This document shows, piece by piece, positions 6,155 through 11,640 of a DNA stretch of 11,640 nucleotides. The stretch's first letter is position 1. Every line of letters begins with the position of its first letter. A program made the position numbers and the translations under genes. The notes below the pieces were generated by a model. It was given only the letters and a program-made list of their open reading frames with translations, was not told where the DNA came from and searched no databases. This stretch comes from Flavobacteriales bacterium UBA5692 (GTDB taxonomy: Bacteria > Bacteroidota > Bacteroidia > Flavobacteriales_D > Sanyastnellaceae), in contig DIHQ01000146.1 in NCBI GenBank assembly GCA_002420235.1, positions 1-11,640 on the forward strand. Direction: 5' to 3'.

Positions 6155-6661
6155 ATGAGCCCTTACCTAACCCCATTAAAGGCAGCAGCCTGCGCCTTGT
6201 GCATTTTACTTTTTGCGTGCACCCCCCCCTCCGAATCCTCCGTGCCTACCTCGAGCGGCTTCTCGCCTGAAGGCGGTCCCGTGCACTTCGGAAGTGAAGC
6301 CTCCGTGCAGCTCGTCAAGGACATCGATGCCGCGTGGGCTTCCGAAGACATGGAACAGTTGGCCTCGTTCTTCGCCGACACCTGTGTTTTTGATTGGCAC
6401 GACGGCAAGAGCTATGAAGGCCCTGAGGCATTCATCGGTCGCATCATGGAAGACACACTCGACCACGAATGGGATTTCCGATGGGCCTACGCAGTGGACG
6501 CGAACCTGGACGAGCCCGGTGATTGGGTCCACGCTGGTTTTGACGTCAAAAGCTCCCAGGACAGCGTACTTGTCGAGCACGCCTGGTTCCAAGAATGGTA
6601 CTACATCGAAGGAGGAAAAGTCTTGTACTGGTACAACATGAAGGGCACCCGGCCCAACTAG
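6155..6661 (+). CDS. NTF2/SnoaL-like lipoprotein of unknown substrate
   Basis: This 168-residue protein has a lipoprotein signal peptide (KAAACALCILLFAC, lipidation Cys22) and a spacer rich in Pro and Ser. One cone-shaped alpha+beta domain follows (about 48-168) of the SnoaL/DUF4440-like NTF2 class: an initial helix (VQLVKDIDAAWASEDMEQL), then FFADTCVFDWHDGKSYEG, and late strands rich in Trp and Tyr. Members bind or isomerise small hydrophobic molecules, but no catalytic residues can be assigned. The ATG is chosen because an in-frame TAA lies 12 nt before it; no Shine-Dalgarno sequence is placed correctly, although GGAGG occurs about 36 nt upstream. The codons just after the lipobox hold a run of eight C. 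Its stop codon overlaps the stop of the converging gene by three bases (CTAG). Confidence 0.8.
   Translation: MSPYLTPLKAAACALCILLFACTPPSESSVPTSSGFSPEGGPVHFGSEASVQLVKDIDAAWASEDMEQLASFFADTCVFDWHDGKSYEGPEAFIGRIMEDTLDHEWDFRWAYAVDANLDEPGDWVHAGFDVKSSQDSVLVEHAWFQEWYYIEGGKVLYWYNMKGTRPN
6222..6229 (+). repeat. C8 homopolymer just after the lipobox codon
   Basis: Eight consecutive C encode part of Thr-Pro-Pro-Ser directly after the lipidated Cys22. A run of this length can slip during replication and would shift the frame of nearly the whole mature lipoprotein. Whether it does so is unknown, and a sequencing error here is also possible; the frame as given is intact. Confidence 0.6.
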
Positions 6662-6960
6662 AGGATTACGGCCAATATCGCCCAACCAATTAAGAATCCA
6701 CCAGCTGCAAGTCCACCTAATGCATGGATTAGTAGGTTGTCACGCTTTTTTTCGAGCTGCTGCATTTTGACCATCTGAGCTTTCGCAAGGTTGCGGAAAT
6801 TAGCGCGCATACTCGCCGTTTGTGAATCACGTGAGCGTCGCACAAAATCGTAAATCAAGGTTTTGCAGCGGTTGATGCCGCTCTGCAAAGGGTCATGCTC
6901 AATGAATAGGACCCATTGAATGGCGTTTACCACGAACTTGATGCGTTGTTGTACAGGCAC
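6658..6960 (-). CDS. Small unknown protein with C-terminal membrane segment
   Basis: I do not recognise this 100-residue protein. It has an N-terminal region with several aromatic residues (VVNAIQWVLFIEHDP), a basic middle part (NRCKTLIYDFVRRSRDSQ), a short helical stretch rich in Lys, Gln and Arg (about 56-73), and one hydrophobic C-terminal segment (about 77-100, ending AAGGFLIGWAILAVIL). It would be tail-anchored with a cytoplasmic body. The start is uncertain: GTG at 6958-6960 is the only plausible one before an in-frame TAA about 75 nt upstream, and it lies within a 16-bp palindrome. The overlap of stop codons with the lipoprotein gene (CTAG) and the sensible topology argue for a real gene, but homologues are needed to confirm it. 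Confidence 0.5.
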   Translation of the reverse strand: MPVQQRIKFVVNAIQWVLFIEHDPLQSGINRCKTLIYDFVRRSRDSQTASMRANFRNLAKAQMVKMQQLEKKRDNLLIHALGGLAAGGFLIGWAILAVIL

Positions 6961-6967
6961 GCCTGTA
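6952..6967. promoter_or_regulatory. 16-bp palindrome TACAGGC-AC-GCCTGTA at the start of the small unknown gene
   Basis: Perfect 7-bp arms are separated by two bases. It covers the putative GTG start (6958-6960). The compact spacing suits a dimeric DNA-binding regulator better than an RNA hairpin, which would have too small a loop. No regulator is encoded nearby, so the role is inferred only from symmetry and position. Confidence 0.35.
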
Positions 6968-7242
6968 TGTACGTATGATCGGGAATAAAGGTTGCATCCA
7001 TATGCACCGACGAATCGGAATGAAAACGAAGTCTCATACCATTAGTTAGGTCGAACGTATGTGATGTAGACGACACTTATCTAGATTTCTTTTATCTAGA
7101 CGCGATTGGTGACGCGATGGATTAGGACGCCTTTGCTCCCGCCACAGAGTACTTGAGCGTTCATTATGAGTAATAAATGCGTAAACGAAAAGACCTTAGG
7201 AATTTCCGTGAAATCACTTCGTTTAATCCGTAAAAGCAGACC
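6961..7242. other. Gene-free stretch with clusters of short direct repeats
   Basis: No convincing reading frame lies here; the longest minus-strand ATG frame noticed is 22 codons. The stretch should hold the promoter of the small unknown gene and the 3' end of the hydroxylase transcript. It contains ACGTATG twice (6971-6977 and 7055-7061), TTATCTAGA twice (7077-7085 and 7092-7100) and GACGCGAT twice (7099-7106 and 7111-7118). No promoter with both Bacteroidota boxes and no convincing terminator was found. Confidence 0.5.
7077..7118. repeat. Paired direct repeats TTATCTAGA (15-bp period) and GACGCGAT (12-bp period)
   Basis: Two exact copies of a 9-mer start 15 bp apart, and two exact copies of an 8-mer start 12 bp apart. 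The second TTATCTAGA overlaps the first GACGCGAT by two bases. The TCTAGA core is itself a palindrome. Spacing near 1.5 and 1.1 helical turns could place protein-binding sites on defined faces of DNA. This is a pattern without a known owner. Confidence 0.5.
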
Positions 7243-8121
7243 CTACTCGCGCTCTTTGGTTCGGAAGGGAAGCGAAATTTGATAAGCAAAGTCGTCCCCA
7301 CGGCTATCGTCTGCCACATCCAAACCGTAGCGAACCTCGCCGATGTCTCCTTCCATATACGTACCGAACAAGCGGTCCCATATGCTTAGCATGTTTCCGT
7401 AGTTCCTGTCAGTCCACGGAGCCTCAAAGTGGTGGTGGAACTTGTGCATATTGGGAGTAACAAAAACGTAACTCATCCACCGTTCAAGTCGCTCAGGCAA
7501 GTGAACGTTGGCATGGGTCATGTAGGTAAAGAAGATGGTTAGCGTTCGGTAGAAAATGTAGTATGAAACCGGTGCGCCAGTTACAACCAAAGCTGCCGCT
7601 GCAAAGATTTCCCGGAAAATAAAGTCCACCGGGTGATGTCGTGTTCCGGTCGTTACGTCCACATGCGTATCGCTGTGGTGAACCATGTGCAGGTTCCAAA
7701 GCAGCGGCACATTGTGCATGATGTAGTGCACCCAATATTGCGCAATCAAGTCAAACAGAACGACCGTGGCTATCAAGCCGAGCCAAGCAGGCATCGTCAC
7801 CCAATGAACGAGTCCAATGCCTTGATGCGTGGTCCATTCGACAATCCCTACTGCCAGCGCACTGAAAATGACACTAATCAATATCGTCGTACCCAGTAAG
7901 GCCAAATTGGTTCGGGTGTGCCTCATGCTCCTGAACCCTGCAGTAAACAACGGCCGGATTCCCTCAATCACCACATTTAATGACATGCATATCATAATCC
8001 AAAGCAACTTTTGCCAAGACGGCATCGCTTCAAAAAAGCAAAGAAATTGTTCCATAGCCATGCTATACCTGTAACTCGAATGTAATTCATTCACAGATAA
8101 TTTGGTAGCTAGCATCCTCAA
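7243..8121 (-). CDS. Fatty acid hydroxylase / sterol desaturase family membrane di-iron enzyme
   Basis: This integral membrane protein (up to 292 residues) has the clustered His motifs of the fatty acid hydroxylase superfamily: HYIMH (132-136), HMVHH (145-149), a further HH before Pro (162-163), HANVH (203-207) and HKFHHH (226-231), followed by NMLSIWDRLFGTY. The family uses two iron ions and O2 to hydroxylate or desaturate lipids, sterols or carotenoids; the substrate cannot be assigned. Hydrophobic segments are near 36-56, 72-98, 110-130 and 172-200. The frame opens with TTG at 8121; ATG at 8115, 8061 or 8055 are better starts, and 8055-8061 (MAMEQFLCFF) gives the usual short N-terminus. 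It stands alone, divergent from the receptor gene, with about 280 bp between it and the gene on its left. Confidence 0.9.
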   Translation of the reverse strand: MRMLATKLSVNELHSSYRYSMAMEQFLCFFEAMPSWQKLLWIMICMSLNVVIEGIRPLFTAGFRSMRHTRTNLALLGTTILISVIFSALAVGIVEWTTHQGIGLVHWVTMPAWLGLIATVVLFDLIAQYWVHYIMHNVPLLWNLHMVHHSDTHVDVTTGTRHHPVDFIFREIFAAAALVVTGAPVSYYIFYRTLTIFFTYMTHANVHLPERLERWMSYVFVTPNMHKFHHHFEAPWTDRNYGNMLSIWDRLFGTYMEGDIGEVRYGLDVADDSRGDDFAYQISLPFRTKERE

Positions 8122-8404
8122 TTATTATCAATTGCAGCACCTTTTGTTCGTGATTAGGAGGTGTTAAGCCGGATGCCGGTTTCATGAATTTGCCGCCAAC
8201 CCCGCGTAAAACCATACGATTGCTTTAACTCCAGCGACATTGTCAACATCCTATGCATTTTGTTTTCCTGAACTGACCATGATTTATTTTTTAGAATCAA
8301 ATGACAAAATCGACTTAGCGCTGTTTTTTGAGGAAAAAATTGATGGCCTAGATTTGTTTTCCGGAGAATGTCACCTTCATGATCCAGATTCATTACGAAA
8401 GCGC
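8122..8404. other. Divergent intergenic region before the TonB-dependent receptor
   Basis: About 280 bp hold no gene that I trust. Open frames cross it on both strands but show no domain or codon character. The 3' part carries the receptor promoter described separately. The 5' part must drive the hydroxylase gene; no box pair close to TTG and TAnnTTTG was found for it. A small inverted repeat CAATT/AATTG lies near 8119-8134. Confidence 0.5.
8327..8356 (+). promoter_or_regulatory. Bacteroidota-type promoter of the TonB-dependent receptor gene
   Basis: TTTG (8327-8330), an 18-nt spacer and TAGATTTG (8349-8356) match the Bacteroidota primary sigma consensus TTTG/TAnnTTTG exactly. Transcription would begin around 8362, giving a leader of about 43 nt before the ATG at 8405. 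This placement decides the start of the receptor gene: the in-frame codons before 8405 lie upstream of or within the promoter. Confidence 0.75.
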
Positions 8405-11173
8405 ATGAAATATTTAATTCAAATCGTACTCGTGGGCGTATTCTGCGCTACTGATTCGATTTCATTTGCACAGGTCACAGGTAAAGTCACCGACGCCTCA
8501 ACCGGCACTGCACTTCCAGGAGCAACAGTAGTGGCAGAAGGCAGCGACAGTGGAGTTGCAACCGGACCCGATGGCACCTTCAAACTCAACGGAACTCCTC
8601 AAGGAAACATTGTGGTGTCCTTCATTGGCTACAAGACCCTCACCCTCGAAGCGAAAGTAGACATGGGTAACATCGGTCTCAAACCGACCTCCCTAGGTTT
8701 GGACGCAGCCTCCATCATCGCCAATGTCGTTGATATCGCAATTCCGCGTGAAACACCGGTAGCGGTATCCACCATCTCCCTTGCAGAAATAGCCCAGAAA
8801 GTGGGAAATCTGGAATTCCCCGAAATCATGAACCGAACCCCCGGCGTATACGCCACAAAGCAAGGTGGTGGATACGGGGACTCGCGCATCAGTCTACGTG
8901 GCTTTGACCAACGGAATACGTCCTTCCTCATCAATGGTCAACCAATTAATGATATGGAGAATGGTTGGGTGTATTGGTCGAACTGGCAAGGATTGACAGA
9001 CGTCGCATCTGGTATCCAGATTCAGCGCGGTTTGGGTGCCTCTCGATTGGCGGTTCCTTCGGTTGGTGGCACTGTATCCATTTTCACTAAAGCCGCTCAG
9101 ATGGAGCAAGGCGGATCGGTTTCCGAAACCATCGGCAATGACGGATACGCCAAGACTTCTGTGAGCTACAACACTGGCAAAAATGAAAACGGCTGGGCTT
9201 CTGCTTTCTTATTCAGCAAGTGGTCTGGAAACGGTTATGTGAACAATACGCAAGGTGAAGGATGGACGTATTTCGCAGCAATAGGTTACGAACCAGAAGA
9301 TTCCAAGCACGCCATGAACTTGAGCGTGTTGGGCGCTGGACAATGGCATCACCAGCGCGATGTAGAAGTGAGCATTCGAGACTACGATTACTTCGGCGAA
9401 GGAGGCCAAGTGCTAAATGACGGTATAATCGATCGCCGCTGGAATACCAACGGCGGTAAATTGAATGGAACAGAGTTCAGCATGCGCCGCAACTTTTACA
9501 ATAAGCCGCTAGCCACCTTTAACTGGGATTGGACCATCACGGAGAACCTGACGTTGAATACTTCTTTGTACGGTTCAGCCGGTCGTGGAGGAGGAACGGG
9601 ACCCCGTGGTCGTAACTACGACGTACTTCCTTACCAACAAGATTTGTACTCATTCATGTACGAAGACAGTACGACCCAGTTCCGCACTGATGACGGCCAA
9701 GTGGATTACGATGCCATAATTGCTGATAATCAAGCGGGTGCGACTCCCCACGATGGAAGCGTCAACAGCAACTATCAAGACGCCCTTATCGGTTCGAACC
9801 AGTTGGAAATTGATGCCGACACGTCCGGCACCATCTACACGGGCGGTGGCATGATTCGCCGGGCATCAATGAACTCCCACGACTGGATCGGAGCCATCTC
9901 CAATTTGGAGTACAACTCAGGCAAATTGCGTGCCTCCATTGGACTTGATTTACGACGCTACAAAGGGTACCACTACCGCGCCCTCAATAACTTGATGGGT
10001 TTCGATGCCTACTATTCTGTCGGTAACCGCAACAGCAACGGTCAAATCATCGAGACCACAATCGAAGCCAGCCCGTTCAACAACACCAGCCTCAACGGGC
10101 CGAAGATCGACTACTACAACGTGGGCAACGTCAACTGGACCGGCTTGAATGGTTTGATCGAATACAAGGCCGACAACTTCACAGCCGTAGTTCAAGCGGG
10201 TGTATCTGCTCAGACATACCAGCGTGAAGACTACTTCGATCAGCCCGGCAATGCCATTTCTGAACTCGCCACGCGCAACGGCGGTTACGCCAAAGGCGGT
10301 GCGAACTACAACTTGAATGAATCCTCTAACGTATTTTTCAACGCCGGTTTGATTTCTCGTCAGCCGAACTTTGACGGTATCTTCCCTGGCTACGCCAACA
10401 ACATCAACGAAGACCTCGAAAACGAGCAGATTCAGTCGTTGGAATTGGGCTATGGCTACGTAGGAGACAAAGTAACTTTGAACGCGAACGTGTACTCCAC
10501 AAACTGGGGCAACCGCTTCATCTCTCAAGGGGTAGGCATCGTTATAAACGACTCCATCACGGTTGACGGTTCAGCGCAGTTCAGCGGCATCAACGTTCAG
10601 CACAATGGGTTCGAACTGGAAATGAATTATTACCCCATGGACGGTTTGAAGTTCATCGGTATGCTCTCGCTGGGCGATTGGAGATACACCTCCAACTTCG
10701 AGGCAGCGGTGTTTGACGACCAAAACAACCCGGTAGCAGGTCAGGAATTTACACTCTACACGGAGGGTTCGAAGGTGGGTGACGCGGCTCAGACCGTCGC
10801 CAACTTCGGTTTGGATTACCAAATCAACCCCATGATTTCTGTTGATTTAGGTGCTCGATACGTAGACAACCTATACGCAGACTACAGCATCGCGAACTCA
10901 GCCTTCTTAAGCGAGGACAATCTCGGCGCAGTGAAGTTGCCATCGTACAGCTTGATTGACCTCGGTATGACAGCTCGCTTTGATTTTTTGGGCGCTGACG
11001 CCCGCTTTCGCATCAACGTGAACAATCTGCTCGACACCGAATACATCGCAGAGTCCAACTCGAATATACACGCCGAAGATGACTCTGTCACCTGGAACGG
11101 GGTTGATACCCGAAATTTCGTGTGGTTTGGATTTGGCCGCACTTGGAACGCAACCTTAAAGTTGCACTTCTAA
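8405..11173 (+). CDS. TonB-dependent outer-membrane receptor with N-terminal CarboxypepD_reg-like domain
   Basis: This 922-residue outer-membrane beta-barrel importer would take up a ligand using proton-motive energy relayed by TonB. Parts: signal peptide (1-23, ending SFAQ); a carboxypeptidase-regulatory-like domain (about 25-100, VTGKVTDASTGTALPGATV), an extension of Bacteroidota receptors; a plug (about 113-228) with the conserved ISLRGFDQRNTSFLINGQP and GGTVSIFTK; and a barrel to the C-terminal aromatic strand WNATLKLHF. The open frame extends 55 codons upstream, but ATG 8405 is chosen because it begins a clean signal peptide and the promoter lies inside the extension. No SusD-like gene or polysaccharide-utilisation cluster follows, so it is not a SusC-type glycan porin by context. 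The plug motif PINDMENGWVYWSNW is one I associate with a common receptor group in Bacteroidota whose ligand is unclear; iron chelates or small organics are possible. Confidence 0.93.
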   Translation: MKYLIQIVLVGVFCATDSISFAQVTGKVTDASTGTALPGATVVAEGSDSGVATGPDGTFKLNGTPQGNIVVSFIGYKTLTLEAKVDMGNIGLKPTSLGLDAASIIANVVDIAIPRETPVAVSTISLAEIAQKVGNLEFPEIMNRTPGVYATKQGGGYGDSRISLRGFDQRNTSFLINGQPINDMENGWVYWSNWQGLTDVASGIQIQRGLGASRLAVPSVGGTVSIFTKAAQMEQGGSVSETIGNDGYAKTSVSYNTGKNENGWASAFLFSKWSGNGYVNNTQGEGWTYFAAIGYEPEDSKHAMNLSVLGAGQWHHQRDVEVSIRDYDYFGEGGQVLNDGIIDRRWNTNGGKLNGTEFSMRRNFYNKPLATFNWDWTITENLTLNTSLYGSAGRGGGTGPRGRNYDVLPYQQDLYSFMYEDSTTQFRTDDGQVDYDAIIADNQAGATPHDGSVNSNYQDALIGSNQLEIDADTSGTIYTGGGMIRRASMNSHDWIGAISNLEYNSGKLRASIGLDLRRYKGYHYRALNNLMGFDAYYSVGNRNSNGQIIETTIEASPFNNTSLNGPKIDYYNVGNVNWTGLNGLIEYKADNFTAVVQAGVSAQTYQREDYFDQPGNAISELATRNGGYAKGGANYNLNESSNVFFNAGLISRQPNFDGIFPGYANNINEDLENEQIQSLELGYGYVGDKVTLNANVYSTNWGNRFISQGVGIVINDSITVDGSAQFSGINVQHNGFELEMNYYPMDGLKFIGMLSLGDWRYTSNFEAAVFDDQNNPVAGQEFTLYTEGSKVGDAAQTVANFGLDYQINPMISVDLGARYVDNLYADYSIANSAFLSEDNLGAVKLPSYSLIDLGMTARFDFLGADARFRINVNNLLDTEYIAESNSNIHAEDDSVTWNGVDTRNFVWFGFGRTWNATLKLHF

Positions 11174-11240
11174 GGTTCCAACATCGATTTGAAAAAGAGA
11201 GGTTTCGGTCTACCGTTTTTTTGTTTCTTATGTTTATGGC

Positions 11241-11525
11241 ATGAAGCGTGAGATAATTTTGGCCGTGGCTTTCATTTGGGGCTGTGGGGCTGATGAACCC
11301 GACTTTTCGGATAAAGACTTCTCGAAGAAATTCAAAGACGGCTACGTCGAGAGCTGCGAATCACAAGCCCGCGGCATGAGCTCATCTGACGCAAAAAAAT
11401 ACTGCCGATGTTCCTTGATTCAGATGATGACATATTGGGACAGCGAAAAAGAGGCAGGTTCGGCCATGGAGGGGATGGCGCCCTATGAGATTCAGCGGAT
11501 TCTCGTCACTCCGTGCCTAAGGTAA
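11241..11525 (+). CDS. Small Cys-rich putative lipoprotein
   Basis: I do not recognise this 94-residue protein by name. It starts with a short hydrophobic signal (MKREIILAVAFIWGC) whose Cys15 may be lipidated, although Trp at -2 makes an unusual lipobox. An acidic and Lys-rich stretch follows, then a small helical domain with four Cys (39, 55, 57, 92). The pattern of a single Cys, then YCRC about 15 residues later, and a terminal Cys recalls small Bacteroidota and proteobacterial lipoproteins with a CxC motif, probably disulfide-bonded outside the cytoplasm. It follows the receptor by 67 bp without a strong terminator between them, so read-through is possible. The ATG at 11241 is the only start giving a signal peptide. 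Confidence 0.7.
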   Translation: MKREIILAVAFIWGCGADEPDFSDKDFSKKFKDGYVESCESQARGMSSSDAKKYCRCSLIQMMTYWDSEKEAGSAMEGMAPYEIQRILVTPCLR

Positions 11526-11569
11526 ACGGCTCGATTTAACGATTTTCATGCAACCTCGGTGAACCTTTC

Positions 11570-11598
11570 TTGCAGTTTGAAGGTCGTGTCAACTGCAA
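11570..11598. promoter_or_regulatory. 8-bp inverted repeat TTGCAGTT-N13-AACTGCAA
   Basis: Perfect arms at 11570-11577 and 11591-11598 enclose 13 bases, 45 bp after the lipoprotein stop and 11 bp before a possible start codon at 11610. Neither strand has a T-run after the stem, so it is not a textbook terminator. An operator or a leader hairpin of the next gene is more likely. Confidence 0.4.
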
Positions 11599-11609
11599 AA
11601 GAAGAGATT

Positions 11610-11640
11610 ATGGTTCACAATACGTTTACAAAAAATATCC
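11610..11640 (+). CDS. Possible start of a further gene (cut by window edge)
   Basis: ATG at 11610 follows a purine-rich GAAGAG and opens a frame of ten codons to the edge (MVHNTFTKNI). There is too little to recognise a family; it is listed because the ribosome-site-like sequence and the inverted repeat just upstream suggest a 5' region. Confidence 0.25.
   Translation, partial: MVHNTFTKNI

Noticed and set aside
7096..7164. 22-codon minus-strand ATG frame in the gene-free stretch
   Set aside because: It is too short, without recognisable features, and overlaps the repeat cluster.
8154..8393. 79-codon minus-strand open frame before the receptor gene
   Set aside because: It overlaps the well-matched receptor promoter, shows no domain, signal or coherent hydrophobic pattern, and has no ribosome-site-like sequence.
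8240..8404. In-frame upstream extension of the receptor
   Set aside because: It contains the promoter and lies before a clean signal peptide, so the open frame is by chance.
11201..11222. Possible terminator after the receptor gene
   Set aside because: A T7 run is present, but the preceding CGGT/ACCG arms have only a two-base loop, so no stable hairpin forms.

Overview
The window looks like a chromosomal segment of a marine-type Bacteroidota, probably Flavobacteriales. The evidence is a Bacteroidota -33/-7 promoter (TTTG-N18-TAGATTTG), a secretion tail of the type IX (Por) kind on a protease, a TonB-dependent receptor with the N-terminal carboxypeptidase-regulatory-like domain typical of the phylum, weak or absent Shine-Dalgarno sequences, and a laminarin-type beta-1,3-glucanase. 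The genus cannot be told from the sequence. No rRNA, tRNA, CRISPR array, insertion sequence or integrase is visible.

Layout. Positions 1-5235 form a block of exported proteins: the C-terminal part of a vanadium haloperoxidase/PAP2-type enzyme (+), converging on a two-gene minus-strand unit of a GH81 beta-1,3-glucanase (832-3552) followed by a small six-repeat DUF6150-type protein (485-841), and a divergent matrixin-like metalloprotease (3598-5235, +). The haloperoxidase and the glucanase end in the same single EF-hand/dockerin-like tail, in which two Cys lie 26 residues apart. The metalloprotease carries a type IX-like sorting tail instead, so two different C-terminal export or attachment modules sit side by side. 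Positions 5245-8121 hold housekeeping and accessory genes: a pirin with a possible N-terminal membrane anchor (-), an NTF2/SnoaL-like lipoprotein (+), a small tail-anchored unknown protein (-), and a fatty acid hydroxylase/sterol desaturase family membrane enzyme (-). Positions 8405-11173 encode a TonB-dependent receptor without a SusD partner, followed by a small Cys-rich lipoprotein (11241-11525) and the possible first codons of another gene at the right edge.

How the genes may work together. The glucanase plausibly degrades algal beta-1,3-glucan outside the cell, and the haloperoxidase and metalloprotease would act in the same exported compartment. The receptor is separated from them by several unrelated genes, so coupling it to glucan uptake would be speculation. 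The least understood items are the repeat protein co-directional and overlapping with the glucanase, the shared dockerin-like tail, a nested inverted-repeat element just upstream of the pirin start, and clusters of short direct repeats in 6961-7242.
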